Of a stretch of 64,000 bases of DNA, positions 22,115-31,866 are shown in pieces. How positions within the stretch are numbered: position 1 is the stretch's first letter; every line of letters begins with the position of its first letter. The notes under the pieces were generated by a model, which made no database searches, had not been told where the DNA came from, and worked only from the letters and a program-made list of their open reading frames with translations. Source of the stretch: Herbaspirillum sp. alder98 (lineage in GTDB: Bacteria; Pseudomonadota; Gammaproteobacteria; Burkholderiales; Burkholderiaceae_D); contig NZ_JAIUCY010000002.1 of assembly GCF_020179755.1 (NCBI RefSeq), forward strand, positions 372,001 through 436,000, in the 5' to 3' direction. Both the position numbers and the translations under genes were made by a program.

Positions 22115-22990
22115 ATGGACAACCTGCATATCGAAGGCCATTACGACCCGGCCACCAGCACCGTCAGCTACATCGTGCTCGATGGCGCCACCAGGCAATG
22201 CGCGCTGCTGGACAGCGTACTGGACTTCGACCCCAAGTCCGGACGAACCTCTACCCGCAGCGCGGACCTGCTGATCGAACGCGTTCGGGCCCTGGACGCA
22301 TCGGTGCAGTGGATCCTCGAGACCCATGCCCATGCCGATCACCTCTCTGCTGCGCCCTATCTCAAGCGCAAGCTGGGCGGCCGCGTCGCCATCGGCGAGC
22401 ATATCCGCCAGGTGCAGGACGTGTTCGGCAAGCTGTTCAATGCCGGCAGCGAGTTTGCCCATGACGGCAGCCAGTTCGATCACCTCTTCGCCGACGGCGA
22501 TCGGTTCCACATCGGCAACCTTCAGGTGCGCGTGCTGCATACCCCCGGCCATACCCCGGCCTGCATCACCTACATCATCGAAGAAGATGCGCACGTTGCC
22601 GCCTTCGTGGGCGACACCTTGTTCATGCCCGACTACGGCACGGCGCGTTGCGATTTTCCGGGTGGCGATGCGCGCGCCCTCTTTCGTTCCATCAACCAGG
22701 TCTTGCGTCTGCCGGCCGATGCGCGGCTCTACCTGTGCCACGACTATTGTCCCGGCGGGCGCGAGCTGCAGTTCGTCACGACCGTGGCCGAGGAGCGCCA
22801 GAGAAACATCCATGTACGCGACGGCATCAGCGAAGAAGAATTCGTTGCCATGCGCACCGCGCGTGACGCCACGCTGGATATGCCAGTATTAATGTTGCCA
22901 TCGGTCCAGGTGAACATGCGCGCCGGCCAGCTTCCCCCAGCGGAGGATAACGGCGCCCGTTACCTGAAGATTCCCCTCGACGCCTTCTGA
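22115..22990 (+). CDS. ETHE1-type persulfide dioxygenase (MBL fold)
   Basis: A 291-residue metallo-beta-lactamase-fold protein. It carries THAHADHL at 70-77 (His71, His73, Asp75, His76), HTPGHTPACITYI, and GDTLFMPDYGTARCDFPGG, the last typical of the ETHE1/Blh group that oxidises glutathione persulfide to sulfite with mononuclear iron. The start is supported by AAGGAGG a few bases upstream. The gene stands alone and ends at a hairpin. It fits sulfide detoxification; the usual regulator and rhodanese partners are not adjacent. Confidence 0.85.
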   Translation: MDNLHIEGHYDPATSTVSYIVLDGATRQCALLDSVLDFDPKSGRTSTRSADLLIERVRALDASVQWILETHAHADHLSAAPYLKRKLGGRVAIGEHIRQVQDVFGKLFNAGSEFAHDGSQFDHLFADGDRFHIGNLQVRVLHTPGHTPACITYIIEEDAHVAAFVGDTLFMPDYGTARCDFPGGDARALFRSINQVLRLPADARLYLCHDYCPGGRELQFVTTVAEERQRNIHVRDGISEEEFVAMRTARDATLDMPVLMLPSVQVNMRAGQLPPAEDNGARYLKIPLDAF

Positions 22991-23010
22991 TACGGCAAGA
23001 ATCGGCTCAA

Positions 23011-23031
23011 GGATCGCCTGGATGGCGATCC
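23011..23031 (+). terminator. Hairpin after the persulfide dioxygenase gene
   Basis: Perfect arms GGATCGCC and GGCGATCC with loop TGGAT, followed by a short T-containing stretch, 21 bases after the stop codon. The T-run is weak. Confidence 0.6.
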
Positions 23032-23115
23032 TGTTTCAGTCGCCATCCCTGGTGACCGCCGCGCCTTCGATGCGATGGCGCGCCAGCGAAGCTGCCGTTG
23101 TCGATCCACATCCTT

Positions 23116-23163
23116 ATTAATGAAATCATGTCATAAGTCCATGCGGGTTTATATGGCTTATCA
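23116..23163 (+). promoter_or_regulatory. LysR-type regulon motif, copy 1
   Basis: ATTAATGA, six bases, GTCATAAG, exactly 20 bases, TTATCA. Same spacing as copies at 24917, 32897 (minus), 33872 and 34000. It ends 54 bases before the SDR start, so it likely controls the SDR and the frameshifted gene after it. Confidence 0.6.
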
Positions 23164-23217
23164 GGTCAATTGCACGGGCGTAGCATGCAAGGCTCAATCT
23201 GGATTCAGGAGCCAAGC

Positions 23218-24054
23218 ATGAAAGACGTCATCGTAGTGATCGGCCCCGGCTCGATCGGCCAGGCTATCGCCCGCCGGGTTAGCGTCGGCAAGAAGGTGTT
23301 GCTGGCGGACATCCGCATCGAGAATGCCGAGGCAGCCGCCGAAACGCTGGCCAATGCCGGTTATGAGGTGGAGGCGGCCAGTGTCGATATCTCTTCTCGC
23401 GAATCGGTGCGGTTGCTGGTGCAGAAAGCCACGTCGATGGGGCAAGTCTTCGGTGTGGTGCATGCCGCCGGCGTATCGCCATCGCAGGCAACGCCGCAAA
23501 CCATCCTCAAGGTCGACCTGTTTGGCACCGCACTGGTGCTCGAGGAATTCGGCAACGTCATCACCCGTGGCGGCTCGTGCGTGGTGATCGCCTCGCAATC
23601 CGGCCATCGCCTGGGCCCCCTGACGGTCGAGCAAAGTACGGCGCTGGCCATGACGCCGACCGACGAATTGCTGTCCCTGCCATTCCTGGCAGCTGATGTC
23701 GTCACCGATTCGCTGCATGCCTATCAACTCTCCAAGCGCGGCAATGCCTTGCGCGTGATGGCTGAAGCGGTCCGCTGGGCCAAGCGCGGTGCCCGAGTCA
23801 ACACTATCAGCCCAGGCATCATCATCACCCCGCTGGCCAAGGATGAGCTGAGCGGGCCGCGCGGTGCGGGCTACCGCAACATGATCGAACTGAGTCCGGC
23901 AGGCCGTGCCGGCACGCCCGACGAAGTCGGTTCGGTGGCAGCCTTGCTGATGGGCACGGATGGCGCCTTCATCACCGGCAGCGACTTTCTCATGGATGGC
24001 GGTGTCACCGCTTCTTACTGGTTCGGCGAGCTCGCGCCCAAGCCGGCGCAATAA
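23218..24054 (+). CDS. SDR-family oxidoreductase
   Basis: A 278-residue short-chain dehydrogenase/reductase. The N-terminal strand-helix has the nucleotide-binding motif GPGSIGQAIA (a variant of TGxxxGxG), ADIR at the end of strand 2 suggests NAD preference, HAAGVSP stands for the NAG motif, and the catalytic pair lies in YQLSK, with ISPGIIITPL after it. The start at 23218 follows CAGGAG and sits well behind the regulatory motif; an in-frame start at 23170 overlaps that region. It is 21 bases upstream of another NAD(P)-binding gene. Substrate unknown; the neighbourhood suggests a carbonyl compound. Confidence 0.85.
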   Translation: MKDVIVVIGPGSIGQAIARRVSVGKKVLLADIRIENAEAAAETLANAGYEVEAASVDISSRESVRLLVQKATSMGQVFGVVHAAGVSPSQATPQTILKVDLFGTALVLEEFGNVITRGGSCVVIASQSGHRLGPLTVEQSTALAMTPTDELLSLPFLAADVVTDSLHAYQLSKRGNALRVMAEAVRWAKRGARVNTISPGIIITPLAKDELSGPRGAGYRNMIELSPAGRAGTPDEVGSVAALLMGTDGAFITGSDFLMDGGVTASYWFGELAPKPAQ

Positions 24055-24075
24055 CCCTATCATCAGGAGAAGACC

Positions 24076-24874
24076 GTGTCGGACAAGATCAAGACGGTGC
24101 TGGTGATCGGCGCCACGGGCAGCATTGGCCGCCTGGTCGTTGAAGGCGATCGAAGCGGGTTTTTCGGTGCGCGCGCTGACCCGGGATGCGCGCCGGGCAC
24201 GTCGCATACTGCCCAGCCAGGCGCAGTTGCTTGAAGGTGACGTGACCAACCCCGACGCCCTTGCCGAGGCGGTCAATGATGTCGAGGCGATTGTCTTTAC
24301 GCATGGCGCCAGCGGCTCTGGAAAAACCGGCTCGCGCAGCGTCGATTATGGTGCGGTTCGGGCCGCCCTGCTGGCGCTGAACGGGCGGCCCGCCCGCATT
24401 GCCCTGATGACAGCCATCGGCGTGACCAACCGCGACGGTCAATACAATCGCGCCACCGAAGCGCACGACTGGAAACGGCGAAGCGAACGCCTGGTGCGCG
24501 CCAGTGGCCTGCGCTACACCATCGTGCGCCCCGGCTGGTTCGACTACAACGACGAGGACCAGCACAAGCTGAACCTGCTGCAAGGCGACAGGCGACAGGC
24601 TGGCGATCCTTCCGATGGCGTGATCGCGCGCCAGCAGATTGCTGATGTGCTGGTCGCGTCACTGTCGCTCGACGCCGCCATCGGCAAGACATTCGAACTG
24701 GTTGCCGAAAAAGGTCCGGCGCAAGAAAATCTGGGCACCCTGCTTGCATCGCTTGCGCCGGACGTTCCAGGCGCGCTCGACGCGGTGCTGGACATGGACA
24801 ACATGCCGCGTCGTAACGAGCCCAGCCATGTCATCGATGATTTGCAAGCCATCGGAAACATCGCGCCGGGGTGA
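24076..24874 (+). pseudogene. NmrA-like SDR oxidoreductase, frameshifted
   Basis: From GTG 24076 (AGGAGA upstream) the frame encodes SDKIKTVLVIGATGSIGRLVV, an atypical SDR/NmrA nucleotide-binding start. At 24142 the homologous continuation (KAIEAGFSVRALTRDARRAR, then LLEGDVTNPDALAEAVNDVE) shifts to the +2 frame and runs to a stop at 24874. Joining the two gives a normal protein of about 265 residues, including VVDYGAVRA-like and YTIVRPGWFDYND segments. The shift equals one extra or two missing bases. It could be a real mutation or a sequencing error; if real, the product would be lost early. It lies downstream of the SDR in the same operon. Confidence 0.75.
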
Positions 24875-24916
24875 CGATTGAAGCGCCGTCACCGATGAGT
24901 CGGCCACCGACAGTTC

Positions 24917-24964
24917 ATTGATGAATCCCGCTCATAAGTCCATGCACAGCCAGGGGATTAATCA
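24917..24964 (+). promoter_or_regulatory. LysR-type regulon motif, copy 2
   Basis: ATTGATGA, six bases, CTCATAAG, 20 bases, TAATCA. Located 111 bases upstream of paoA and pointing towards it. Confidence 0.65.
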
Positions 24965-25075
24965 AAAGCGAGCGTCCCCTTATAGTAGCGATACGTACCG
25001 CGCCTCCAATCCGGCCAGGTTTCTCATCGATGAAGAGACCGCCCGGCCTCCAGCCATCTGCCAACAGGACATTTC

Positions 25076-25729
25076 ATGGATGAACTTAGCGACGTGACGA
25101 TTTCCCGCCGGAATCTGCTCATCACCGGCGCCTTGACGGCTACCGCCGCCACGCTGCCTGTCACAGCCAACGCCCAGACGTCGACACCTTCGCGCATCGC
25201 CACCACCCCCGCGCCTGTCACCGCCGGCGTGTCGCTGCGCATCAATGGCGCACCCCATGCGCTCAATGTCGACACCCGCACGACCCTGCTCGACGCACTG
25301 CGCGAAAACCTGCACCTGACCGGCACCAAGAAAGGTTGCGATCATGGCCAGTGCGGCGCCTGCACCGTGATCGTGGATGGCCGGCGCATCAATTCGTGCC
25401 TGACGTTGGCCGTGATGCACGACGGCGCTGAGGTGACCACCATCGAAGGCCTGGGCACGCAGGAAAAACTGCATCCGATGCAAGCCGCCTTCATCAAGCA
25501 TGACGGCTACCAGTGCGGCTACTGCACGCCCGGCCAGATCTGCTCGGCGGTGTCGGTGCTGCGCGAGATCAAGGCCGGCATTCCCAGCCTCGTTACCGAC
25601 GACCTGGCGACCGCGCCCCAGGTGACCGAGGCCGAGATCCGGGAGCGCATGAGCGGCAACATCTGCCGCTGCGGCGCCTATTCCAACATCGTCGATGCGA
25701 TCAATGAAGTCGCCAAGGGGGCCGCATGA
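25076..25729 (+). CDS. paoA: Periplasmic aldehyde oxidoreductase, 2Fe-2S subunit
   Basis: A 217-residue iron-sulfur subunit of a xanthine-oxidase-family aldehyde dehydrogenase. A Tat signal ([12 protein letters not shown], twin Arg at 11-12) sends it to the periplasm. The plant-type 2Fe-2S cluster is bound by Cys 88, 93, 96 and 108 ([10 protein letters not shown]...C); the second cluster by CGYC near 147-150 and CRC in the C-terminal part. It starts the four-gene operon paoABCD and overlaps paoB by 4 bases. The Escherichia coli complex oxidises a wide range of aromatic and aliphatic aldehydes to acids. A LysR-type motif lies upstream. Confidence 0.92.
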   Translation: MDELSDVTISRRNLLITGALTATAATLPVTANAQTSTPSRIATTPAPVTAGVSLRINGAPHALNVDTRTTLLDALRENLHLTGTKKGCDHGQCGACTVIVDGRRINSCLTLAVMHDGAEVTTIEGLGTQEKLHPMQAAFIKHDGYQCGYCTPGQICSAVSVLREIKAGIPSLVTDDLATAPQVTEAEIRERMSGNICRCGAYSNIVDAINEVAKGAA

Positions 25730-26679
25730 GGGCATTCACCTACCAGCGCGCCACCTCGCCGGCCCAGGCTGCGGCCATCGTCGCCGGCACGCCGGGCGCC
25801 AGGTTCATCGCGGGCGGCACCAATCTGCTCGACCTCATGAAGCTTGAGATCGAGACGCCCACGCACCTGGTCGATGTCAATGGCTTGTCGCTGGACCAGA
25901 TCGAAGCCACCGCTGACGGCGGACTGCGCATCGGCGCCCTGGTGCGCAATACCGACCTCGCGGCCGACATGCGCGTGCGGCGCGACTATGGCGTGCTGTC
26001 TCGGGCCGTACTGGCGGGCGCCTCGACCCAGCTGCGCAACAAGGCCACCACCGCCGGCAACCTGTTGCAGCGTACCCGTTGCCCTTACTTCTACGATACC
26101 AACCAGGCTTGCAACAAACGACAACCGGGTAGCGGCTGCTCGGCCACACCCGGTTTTTCGCGCCAGCATGCGGTGATCGGCGCCAGCACCTCCTGCATTG
26201 CCACTTATCCCGGCGACATGGCCGTGGCGATGCGGCTGCTCGATGCCAATGTCGAAACCGTGCGTGCCGATGGCCAGGTGCGCAACATTCCGATTGCCGA
26301 CTTTCATCGCCTGCCGGGCAATACCCCCCATATCGACAATGTGCTGGGTGCGGGCGAGTTGATTACCGCAGTGACCCTGCCCAAGCCGCTGGGCGGCACG
26401 CACGTCTATCGCAAGGTGCGCGACCGCACCTCTTACGCGTTCGCGCTGGTCTCGGTGGCGGCGGTGATCCAGCCGGACGGACGCGGCCGGGTCGCCCTGG
26501 GCGGCGTGGCCCACAAGCCCTGGCGCGTCGAGGCGGCAGAACAGGCTTTGCCGCAGGGTGCCAACGCAGTCTCTGAGTTGCTGCTGGCAGGCGCCACCCC
26601 GACCGCCGAGAATGCATTCAAGATTGCGCTCGCCAAACGAACCCTTGCCGCAGTGCTGGCAGACGCCAGGAAAGGCTGA
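25726..26679 (+). CDS. paoB: Periplasmic aldehyde oxidoreductase, FAD subunit
   Basis: A 317-residue FAD-binding subunit. [13 protein letters not shown] near residue 26 is the FAD-binding loop, and [22 protein letters not shown] is the second flavin segment. The Cys-rich insert ([20 protein letters not shown], then GCSA) matches the extra 4Fe-4S site known in E. coli PaoB but absent from most xanthine oxidases, which supports the PaoB assignment over a generic XdhB. No signal peptide, so it should be carried across the membrane with PaoA. Two bases separate it from paoC. Confidence 0.92.
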   Translation: MRAFTYQRATSPAQAAAIVAGTPGARFIAGGTNLLDLMKLEIETPTHLVDVNGLSLDQIEATADGGLRIGALVRNTDLAADMRVRRDYGVLSRAVLAGASTQLRNKATTAGNLLQRTRCPYFYDTNQACNKRQPGSGCSATPGFSRQHAVIGASTSCIATYPGDMAVAMRLLDANVETVRADGQVRNIPIADFHRLPGNTPHIDNVLGAGELITAVTLPKPLGGTHVYRKVRDRTSYAFALVSVAAVIQPDGRGRVALGGVAHKPWRVEAAEQALPQGANAVSELLLAGATPTAENAFKIALAKRTLAAVLADARKG

Positions 26680-26681
26680 TC

Positions 26682-28880
26682 ATGCGATTCGATACTGCTG
26701 CCACCACCAATCCCATCGATCAACTGAAGATCGTCGGCCGTGCGGTCGACCGCGTCGACGGGCGGCTCAAGACCACCGGTTCGGCGCCCTACGCCTACGA
26801 ACAGCATGAAGCTGCCCCCAATGCCGTCATCGGCTACGTGGTCGGCTCGGCCATTGCCAAAGGCCGCGTGCGCGCGATCAACACGGCCGCGGCCCTGAAA
26901 GCGCCCGGCGTGCTGGGCGTGGTCACCGCCGACAACGCCGGCACGCTGGGCAAAGGCAACTGGAATACGGCGCACCTGCTGGGCGGGCCGGAGATCCAGC
27001 ATTACCATCAGGCCATCGCATTAGTCATCGCCGAAACATTCGAGCAGGCCCGCGCCGCCGCGCAATTGGTCGATGTGAGTTATACCGCCGTCGAGGGCGC
27101 TTACGATCTCGACGCGGCCAAGGCATCCGGTGCGGTCACGGGCGGGCCGGCCAGCGACAAGCGCGTCGGCGATTTCGACGGCGCCTATGCCGCCGCGCCG
27201 GTCAAGCTCGATGCCACCTATACCACGCCGGACCACTCGCATGCCATGATGGAGCCGCATGCCTCCATCGCTGCGTGGAGCGGCGACCAGCTCACCGTGT
27301 GGACCTCCAATCAGATGGTCGACTGGGGCCGCAGCGACCTGGCCAAGACCCTCAACATCCCCAAGAAGAACGTGCGTCTGGTGTCGCCCTATATCGGTGG
27401 CGGCTTCGGCGGCAAGTTGTTCTTGCGCGCCGACGCGTTGCTGGCGGCACTGGGTGCGCGCCTGGTCAAGCGACCGGTGAAGGTGGCCCTGCCCCGTCCG
27501 TTCATCTTCAATAACACCACCCACCGGCCGGCGACCATCCAGCGCATCCGCATCGGCGCCACCCGCGACGGCAAGATCACCGCCATTGCGCACGAAAGCT
27601 GGTCCGGCGACCTGGCCGGCGGCAAGCCCGAAAACGCCATCCAGCAGACCCGCCTGCTATATGCCGGACCCAATCGGCTGGTGGGCACGCGGCTTGCGGT
27701 GCTGGACCTGCCCGAGGGCAATGCGATGCGCGCCCCCGGCGAGGCGCCGGGCTTGATGGCGCTGGAGATCGCGATGGATGAAATGGCCGAGAAGCTGAAG
27801 ATGGATCCGGTCATGTTTCGCATCAAGAACGAAACCCGGGTCGATCCCGAGAACCTCGACCGCCCTTTTTCGCAGCGTCGCCTGATCGAATGCCTGCGCA
27901 CCGGCGCCGAGCACTTCGGCTGGCACCAGCGCAATCCGGCGCCGGCCTCACGGCGCGAGGGGCGCTGGCTGATCGGAATGGGCGTCGGGGTCGCCTTCCG
28001 CAACAACCTGGTCATGCGCTCGGGCGCCCGCATGCGCCTGTCGCCGGCCGGCGTGGTGACGGTCGAGACCGACATGACCGATATCGGCACCGGCAGCTAC
28101 ACCATCATTGCCCAGACCGCGGCGGAAATGATGGGCGTGCCGCTGGACCGGGTGGTGGTCAAGCTGGGCGACTCGGACTTTCCCATCTCGGCCGGTTCGG
28201 GTGGCCAGTGGGGCGCCAACAGCGCCACCGCCGGCGTCTACGCCGCCGCCGTCAAGCTGCGCGAGGCGGTAGCGCAGCGCCTGGGCATCGAGGCCGCATC
28301 GGCCCAGTTCAGCGACGGCATGGTGCGCCATGCCGGACAATCGTATCGCCTGGGCCAGGCAGCGATGCAGGGCGAGCTGGTGGTGGAAGATACGATGGAA
28401 TACGGCGACCTGACCAAGCGCTACCAGCAATCGACCTTCGGCGCCCATTTCGTCGAAGTGGGCGTCGACGTCTACACCGGCGAAACCCGCATCCGGCGCA
28501 TGCTGGCGGTCTGCGCCGCAGGCCGTATCCTCAATCCCAAGTCGGCCCGCAGCCAGGTGATCGGGGCCATGACCATGGGCGTCGGATCGGCCCTGATGGA
28601 AGATCTGGTGGTGGACAAGCGGCGCGGTTTCTTCGTCAACCACGACCTGGCTGGCTACGAGGTGCCGGTGCATGCCGACATTCCGCACCAGGAGGTGATC
28701 TTCATCGACGAGACCGATCCCCTGTCGTCGCCGATGAAGGCCAAGGGCGTGGGTGAACTGGGCCTGTGCGGGGTCGGCGCGGCCATCGCCAATGCGGTCT
28801 ATCACGCCACCGGAATCCGCTTGCGCGATTACCCGCTGACCCTGGACAAGCTGATCAAGGACTTGCCCGATGTCGCCTGA
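26682..28880 (+). CDS. paoC: Periplasmic aldehyde oxidoreductase, molybdenum subunit
   Basis: A 732-residue molybdopterin-binding subunit of the xanthine-oxidase family. The body contains PYIGGGFGGKLFLRADALLAA, the cofactor segment MRAPGEAPGLMALE, GTGSYTIIAQTAAE with GSGGQWGANS, and the active-site glutamate in KAKGVGELGLCGVGAAIANA near residue 690. Length fits PaoC. It has no signal sequence, consistent with co-export by the Tat signal on PaoA. Its last 11 bases overlap paoD. Confidence 0.93.
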   Translation: MRFDTAATTNPIDQLKIVGRAVDRVDGRLKTTGSAPYAYEQHEAAPNAVIGYVVGSAIAKGRVRAINTAAALKAPGVLGVVTADNAGTLGKGNWNTAHLLGGPEIQHYHQAIALVIAETFEQARAAAQLVDVSYTAVEGAYDLDAAKASGAVTGGPASDKRVGDFDGAYAAAPVKLDATYTTPDHSHAMMEPHASIAAWSGDQLTVWTSNQMVDWGRSDLAKTLNIPKKNVRLVSPYIGGGFGGKLFLRADALLAALGARLVKRPVKVALPRPFIFNNTTHRPATIQRIRIGATRDGKITAIAHESWSGDLAGGKPENAIQQTRLLYAGPNRLVGTRLAVLDLPEGNAMRAPGEAPGLMALEIAMDEMAEKLKMDPVMFRIKNETRVDPENLDRPFSQRRLIECLRTGAEHFGWHQRNPAPASRREGRWLIGMGVGVAFRNNLVMRSGARMRLSPAGVVTVETDMTDIGTGSYTIIAQTAAEMMGVPLDRVVVKLGDSDFPISAGSGGQWGANSATAGVYAAAVKLREAVAQRLGIEAASAQFSDGMVRHAGQSYRLGQAAMQGELVVEDTMEYGDLTKRYQQSTFGAHFVEVGVDVYTGETRIRRMLAVCAAGRILNPKSARSQVIGAMTMGVGSALMEDLVVDKRRGFFVNHDLAGYEVPVHADIPHQEVIFIDETDPLSSPMKAKGVGELGLCGVGAAIANAVYHATGIRLRDYPLTLDKLIKDLPDVA

Positions 28881-29892
28881 GCTCGAAGGCACCGACATCA
28901 GCGTGCTGCGGCAATTGCTGGCGTGGCGCTTGTCCGGCCAGCGCGCATTGCTGGCCACCGTCGTCCGGACCTGGGGATCATCGCCGCGCCCGCCCGGGGC
29001 GATGATGGCCTTGCGTGAAGATGGCCGTCTGGTCGGCTCGGTGTCCGGCGGTTGCATCGAGGACGACCTGGCCGATCGCTACAGCATGGTCAATGGCCGG
29101 GGCCGCATGGCCGGCCCGCTGCCGGAGCTGGTCTGCTACGGCGTCAGCGCCGACGAGGCGCATCGCTTTGGCCTGCCCTGCGGTGGCACGCTGGAATTGC
29201 TTATTGAATTCGAGCCCGATATCGGACAACTCCAGGCTTTGCTGCAACTGCTCGACAGCGGCGCGCTGGTGCGGCGCCGGGTAAGCCGGCGCGACGCCAG
29301 CATAACGCTCGAGAAAAGCGCTGCGCCGGCGCAAGTCCGGTTTGACGGCGACCACCTGGAGGTCACGCTGGGTCCCAGCTATCGCATGCTGCTCATCGGT
29401 GCCGGCGCGCTGGCCCAATACCTGGCCACGATGGCGCTGTTCAATGGATTCGATGTCACCCTCTGCGATCCGCGCCGTGACTATCTCGCGGCCTGGTCGG
29501 TGGCCGGCGTCAAGACCACCTGCGACATGCCTGACGATGCCGTGATCGTTTTCCAGGCCGACCGCCGCAGCTGCATCGTGGCGCTCAGCCATGATCCGAA
29601 GCTGGACGACCTGGCGCTGCTGGAAGCGCTGCATGGCCCGGCCTTCTACGTGGGAGCGATCGGTTCGCGCCGCAATAGCGCCAGCCGGCGCGAACGACTG
29701 GCCACGCACTTCGGCGCATCGCCGGAGTCGCTGGCGCGGTTGCACGGGCCGGTTGGCATCCATATCGGCAGCAAGACGCCGGCCGAGATCGCCGTGAGCA
29801 TCATGGCCGAGATCCTCGCCACCAAGAACGGCGTCCTGCTGCCGCTCACCCTGCAGGTCGACCACGCCAAGAACAGCCTGCAAGCGGCCTGA
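28870..29892 (+). CDS. paoD: XdhC/CoxI-type molybdenum cofactor chaperone
   Basis: A 340-residue XdhC/CoxI-family protein. It inserts the modified molybdenum cofactor into the large subunit before export and stays in the cytoplasm. The N-terminal CoxI domain has [17 protein letters not shown] and [10 protein letters not shown]; the C-terminal Rossmann-like XdhC domain has [24 protein letters not shown] and [19 protein letters not shown], with [20 protein letters not shown] at the end. It overlaps paoC, so cofactor loading is coupled to subunit synthesis. Confidence 0.92.
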   Translation: MSPELEGTDISVLRQLLAWRLSGQRALLATVVRTWGSSPRPPGAMMALREDGRLVGSVSGGCIEDDLADRYSMVNGRGRMAGPLPELVCYGVSADEAHRFGLPCGGTLELLIEFEPDIGQLQALLQLLDSGALVRRRVSRRDASITLEKSAAPAQVRFDGDHLEVTLGPSYRMLLIGAGALAQYLATMALFNGFDVTLCDPRRDYLAAWSVAGVKTTCDMPDDAVIVFQADRRSCIVALSHDPKLDDLALLEALHGPAFYVGAIGSRRNSASRRERLATHFGASPESLARLHGPVGIHIGSKTPAEIAVSIMAEILATKNGVLLPLTLQVDHAKNSLQAA

Positions 29893-29962
29893 AGGCGGCC
29901 TGCGCCAGCGCAGTCGGGCGCGGTCGAACTCCTTTAATCTTTTTAGAAAGCACGCCAACACA

Positions 29963-30376
29963 ATGAAGATCATTCGTAATGGGACCAAGCCATCGGTTAA
30001 AGGTCCGGCTGAATATTTCACCGGTGCCGTGCGCATCGATAGTTTTTTCCAGGCTGAAGAACCGGCGCGCAGCGGCGGCGCCATCGTCACCTTTGAACCC
30101 GGCGCCCGTACCGCGTGGCATACCCACCCGCTGGGTCAGACATTGATTGTCAACTCCGGCGTCGGCTGGACCCAGTGCGAAGGCGGGCCACGCACCGAGA
30201 TTCGCGCTGGCGACGTGGTGTGGTGTCCGTGCCAGCGGCGCCATTGGCACGGCGCCACCGCCACCACGGCGATGTCGCATGTGGCCATCACCGAGCTGCT
30301 CGACGGCAAGAACGTGGAATGGATGGAACACGTGACCGACGAGCAGTACCTCGCCGGCCCGGTCGTCACCGACTAG
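29963..30376 (+). CDS. Cupin protein (hydroxynitrile lyase-like group), cytoplasmic
   Basis: A 137-residue single-domain cupin. Metal ligands are visible in [12 protein letters not shown] (two His, Gln) and [16 protein letters not shown]. The ends [14 protein letters not shown] and [13 protein letters not shown] are shared with the manganese cupins that include the Granulicella hydroxynitrile lyase, though most homologues have unknown substrates and often accompany carboxymuconolactone decarboxylase-like genes, as here. It lies 70 bases after paoD and has a secreted paralogue directly downstream. An enzymatic role on small aldehyde-derived compounds is plausible, not shown. Confidence 0.8.
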   Translation: MKIIRNGTKPSVKGPAEYFTGAVRIDSFFQAEEPARSGGAIVTFEPGARTAWHTHPLGQTLIVNSGVGWTQCEGGPRTEIRAGDVVWCPCQRRHWHGATATTAMSHVAITELLDGKNVEWMEHVTDEQYLAGPVVTD

Positions 30377-30433
30377 GCCTCGATGAATCCGGCTGTCCCG
30401 GTGGCGGGCCGGTCGTCAACCAGGAGGCAGTTG

Positions 30434-30946
30434 ATGCAAGGTTTTTCCAACATCAGGTCGATCGCGCTGGCGATTGTTTTCGCTTCCGCTGCCGTCACAT
30501 CGTTTTCTGCGGCGGCCAATGAACCGGGCCAACAGGTGGCGCCGGCAGGCACCCAGCCTGCCGCCAGCGGACCGGCGGATTTCTTCACCGGGCGGGTGCG
30601 GGTCGATCCGCTCTACAAGGCCAATGAACAGATCAATGCCTCGGGCGCCTATGTCACCTTCGAGCCGGGCGCCAGGTCGGCCTGGCATACCCATCCTGCA
30701 GGGCAATACCTGGTGGTCACTGCAGGCATCGGCTATACCCAGGAATGGGGCAAGTCGGTGCGCCAGTTGCGGGCCGGCGATGTGGTCTGGTGCCCGCCCG
30801 ATGTCAAACACTGGCACGGTGCCGCGCCGACCACGGCGATGACGCACATGGCCATTACCGGCAACCGCAATGGACGCGCCGTCGACTGGATGGAAAAGGT
30901 CAGCGACGAGCACTATCAATCGATCACTTCAGGAGGACTGCAATGA
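30434..30946 (+). CDS. Cupin protein with signal peptide, periplasmic
   Basis: A 170-residue paralogue of the preceding cupin with an N-terminal signal peptide ([18 protein letters not shown], cleavage probably after SAAA near residue 28). The same metal-binding pattern is present ([28 protein letters not shown]) and the same closing [13 protein letters not shown] 30434 is chosen for its AGGAGG and the signal peptide; the frame runs back to 30383. Its stop overlaps the next start (ATGA). Having one cupin inside and one outside the inner membrane mirrors the periplasmic Pao enzyme encoded upstream. Confidence 0.82.
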   Translation: MQGFSNIRSIALAIVFASAAVTSFSAAANEPGQQVAPAGTQPAASGPADFFTGRVRVDPLYKANEQINASGAYVTFEPGARSAWHTHPAGQYLVVTAGIGYTQEWGKSVRQLRAGDVVWCPPDVKHWHGAAPTTAMTHMAITGNRNGRAVDWMEKVSDEHYQSITSGGLQ

Positions 30947-31674
30947 GATCCCTGCTCGCATCCGTGGCCATGTCGACGCTCTTGGTGTCTGCCCCCGGGG
31001 TCGGCGCCCAATCTAACGAATTGGCGTCAGCCATCAATGAAGAGAGAAAACTGGATCAGGCCAACGGCGCGATTGCGCCGATAGGTGCCTTCGCCGCCAT
31101 CGGCGACATGGACAGACTCGCCGCTGCCTTGAACCAAGGACTTAGTGCAGGCCTCAACATCGAGCAATGCAAGGAGATCCTGGTGCAGATCTATGCTTAT
31201 GCGGGGTTTCCGCGCAGCCTCAATGCGCTGGGCCAGTTGATGAAGGTGCTCGAAGAGCGCCACGGCCGCGGCATCCATGACGACCCGGGCCAGGCGCCTT
31301 CAGCGCTGCCGCCGGTCACCGCGATGCTGGAAGAAGGCACGAAGAACCAGACCCGGCTGGTGGGCAGCCCGGTAAAAGGCCCGCTGTTCGATTTCGCCCC
31401 GGCGATCGACCAATACCTTAAATCGCATCTGTTCGGCGATATCTTCGCGCGCGACAACCTCGATTGGCAAAGTCGCGAATTGGCGACCGTGGGGGCGTTG
31501 TCGGCATTGACTGGCGTCGAAGCGCAGCTTCAATCGCATTTGAAGGTCAGCTTCAATGTCGGCCTGAGCCCGATGCAATTGCGGCAGTTGCCTCAGTTGT
31601 TGGCCGATAGCGGGGCCAGGGACGCGTCTGAGCGGCTGCAAAAGGCGCTTGATGTCGTCGTTCCCAGGAACTGA
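30943..31674 (+). CDS. Carboxymuconolactone decarboxylase-family protein with signal peptide
   Basis: A 243-residue protein with a signal peptide ([18 protein letters not shown], cleavage after VGAQ near residue 23) and two CMD/AhpD-like repeats: residues 40-110 with [20 protein letters not shown] and 170-235 with [21 protein letters not shown] and [11 protein letters not shown]. The CxxC of AhpD is absent, so peroxidase-reductant activity is unlikely; a lactone or carboxy-acid function is more in line. ATG 30943 has AGGAGG and overlaps the cupin stop. The pair forms a translationally coupled periplasmic unit. Confidence 0.83.
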   Translation: MRSLLASVAMSTLLVSAPGVGAQSNELASAINEERKLDQANGAIAPIGAFAAIGDMDRLAAALNQGLSAGLNIEQCKEILVQIYAYAGFPRSLNALGQLMKVLEERHGRGIHDDPGQAPSALPPVTAMLEEGTKNQTRLVGSPVKGPLFDFAPAIDQYLKSHLFGDIFARDNLDWQSRELATVGALSALTGVEAQLQSHLKVSFNVGLSPMQLRQLPQLLADSGARDASERLQKALDVVVPRN

Positions 31675-31723
31675 GTCTGCGGCAACCGTCGTCTGGTGTT
31701 TGAACAGCGACTAACGACGCTGG

Positions 31724-31743
31724 GCCCTGACGTTCGTCAGGGC
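31724..31743. terminator. Hairpin between the CMD gene and LysR 1
   Basis: Perfect 9-base arms GCCCTGACG and CGTCAGGGC with a TT loop. It lies between converging genes. A second palindrome with GCCGGCGAATGCCGG follows at about 31774-31790 and looks like a REP-type extragenic element. Neither has a T-run, so terminator function is uncertain. Confidence 0.45.
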
Positions 31744-31866
31744 GACGGAGGTTAAGTTGTAAGCAAGCCGTCGTGCCGGCGAATGCCGGTACCCAGCGGC
31801 GTCTTCTGTGCCACAAGATGGCTGCGCCAGGAAAGCGACAAGAAGAGATTGTCGATCAACCTGCTG

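Noticed and set aside
27948..29057. Reverse-strand frame of 369 codons over paoC and paoD
   Set aside because: No family pattern, composition typical for antisense of GC-rich genes.
31774..31790. CRISPR-like or other repeat array near the GCCGG palindrome
   Set aside because: Only a single REP-like palindrome is present; no regularly spaced repeats occur in the window.
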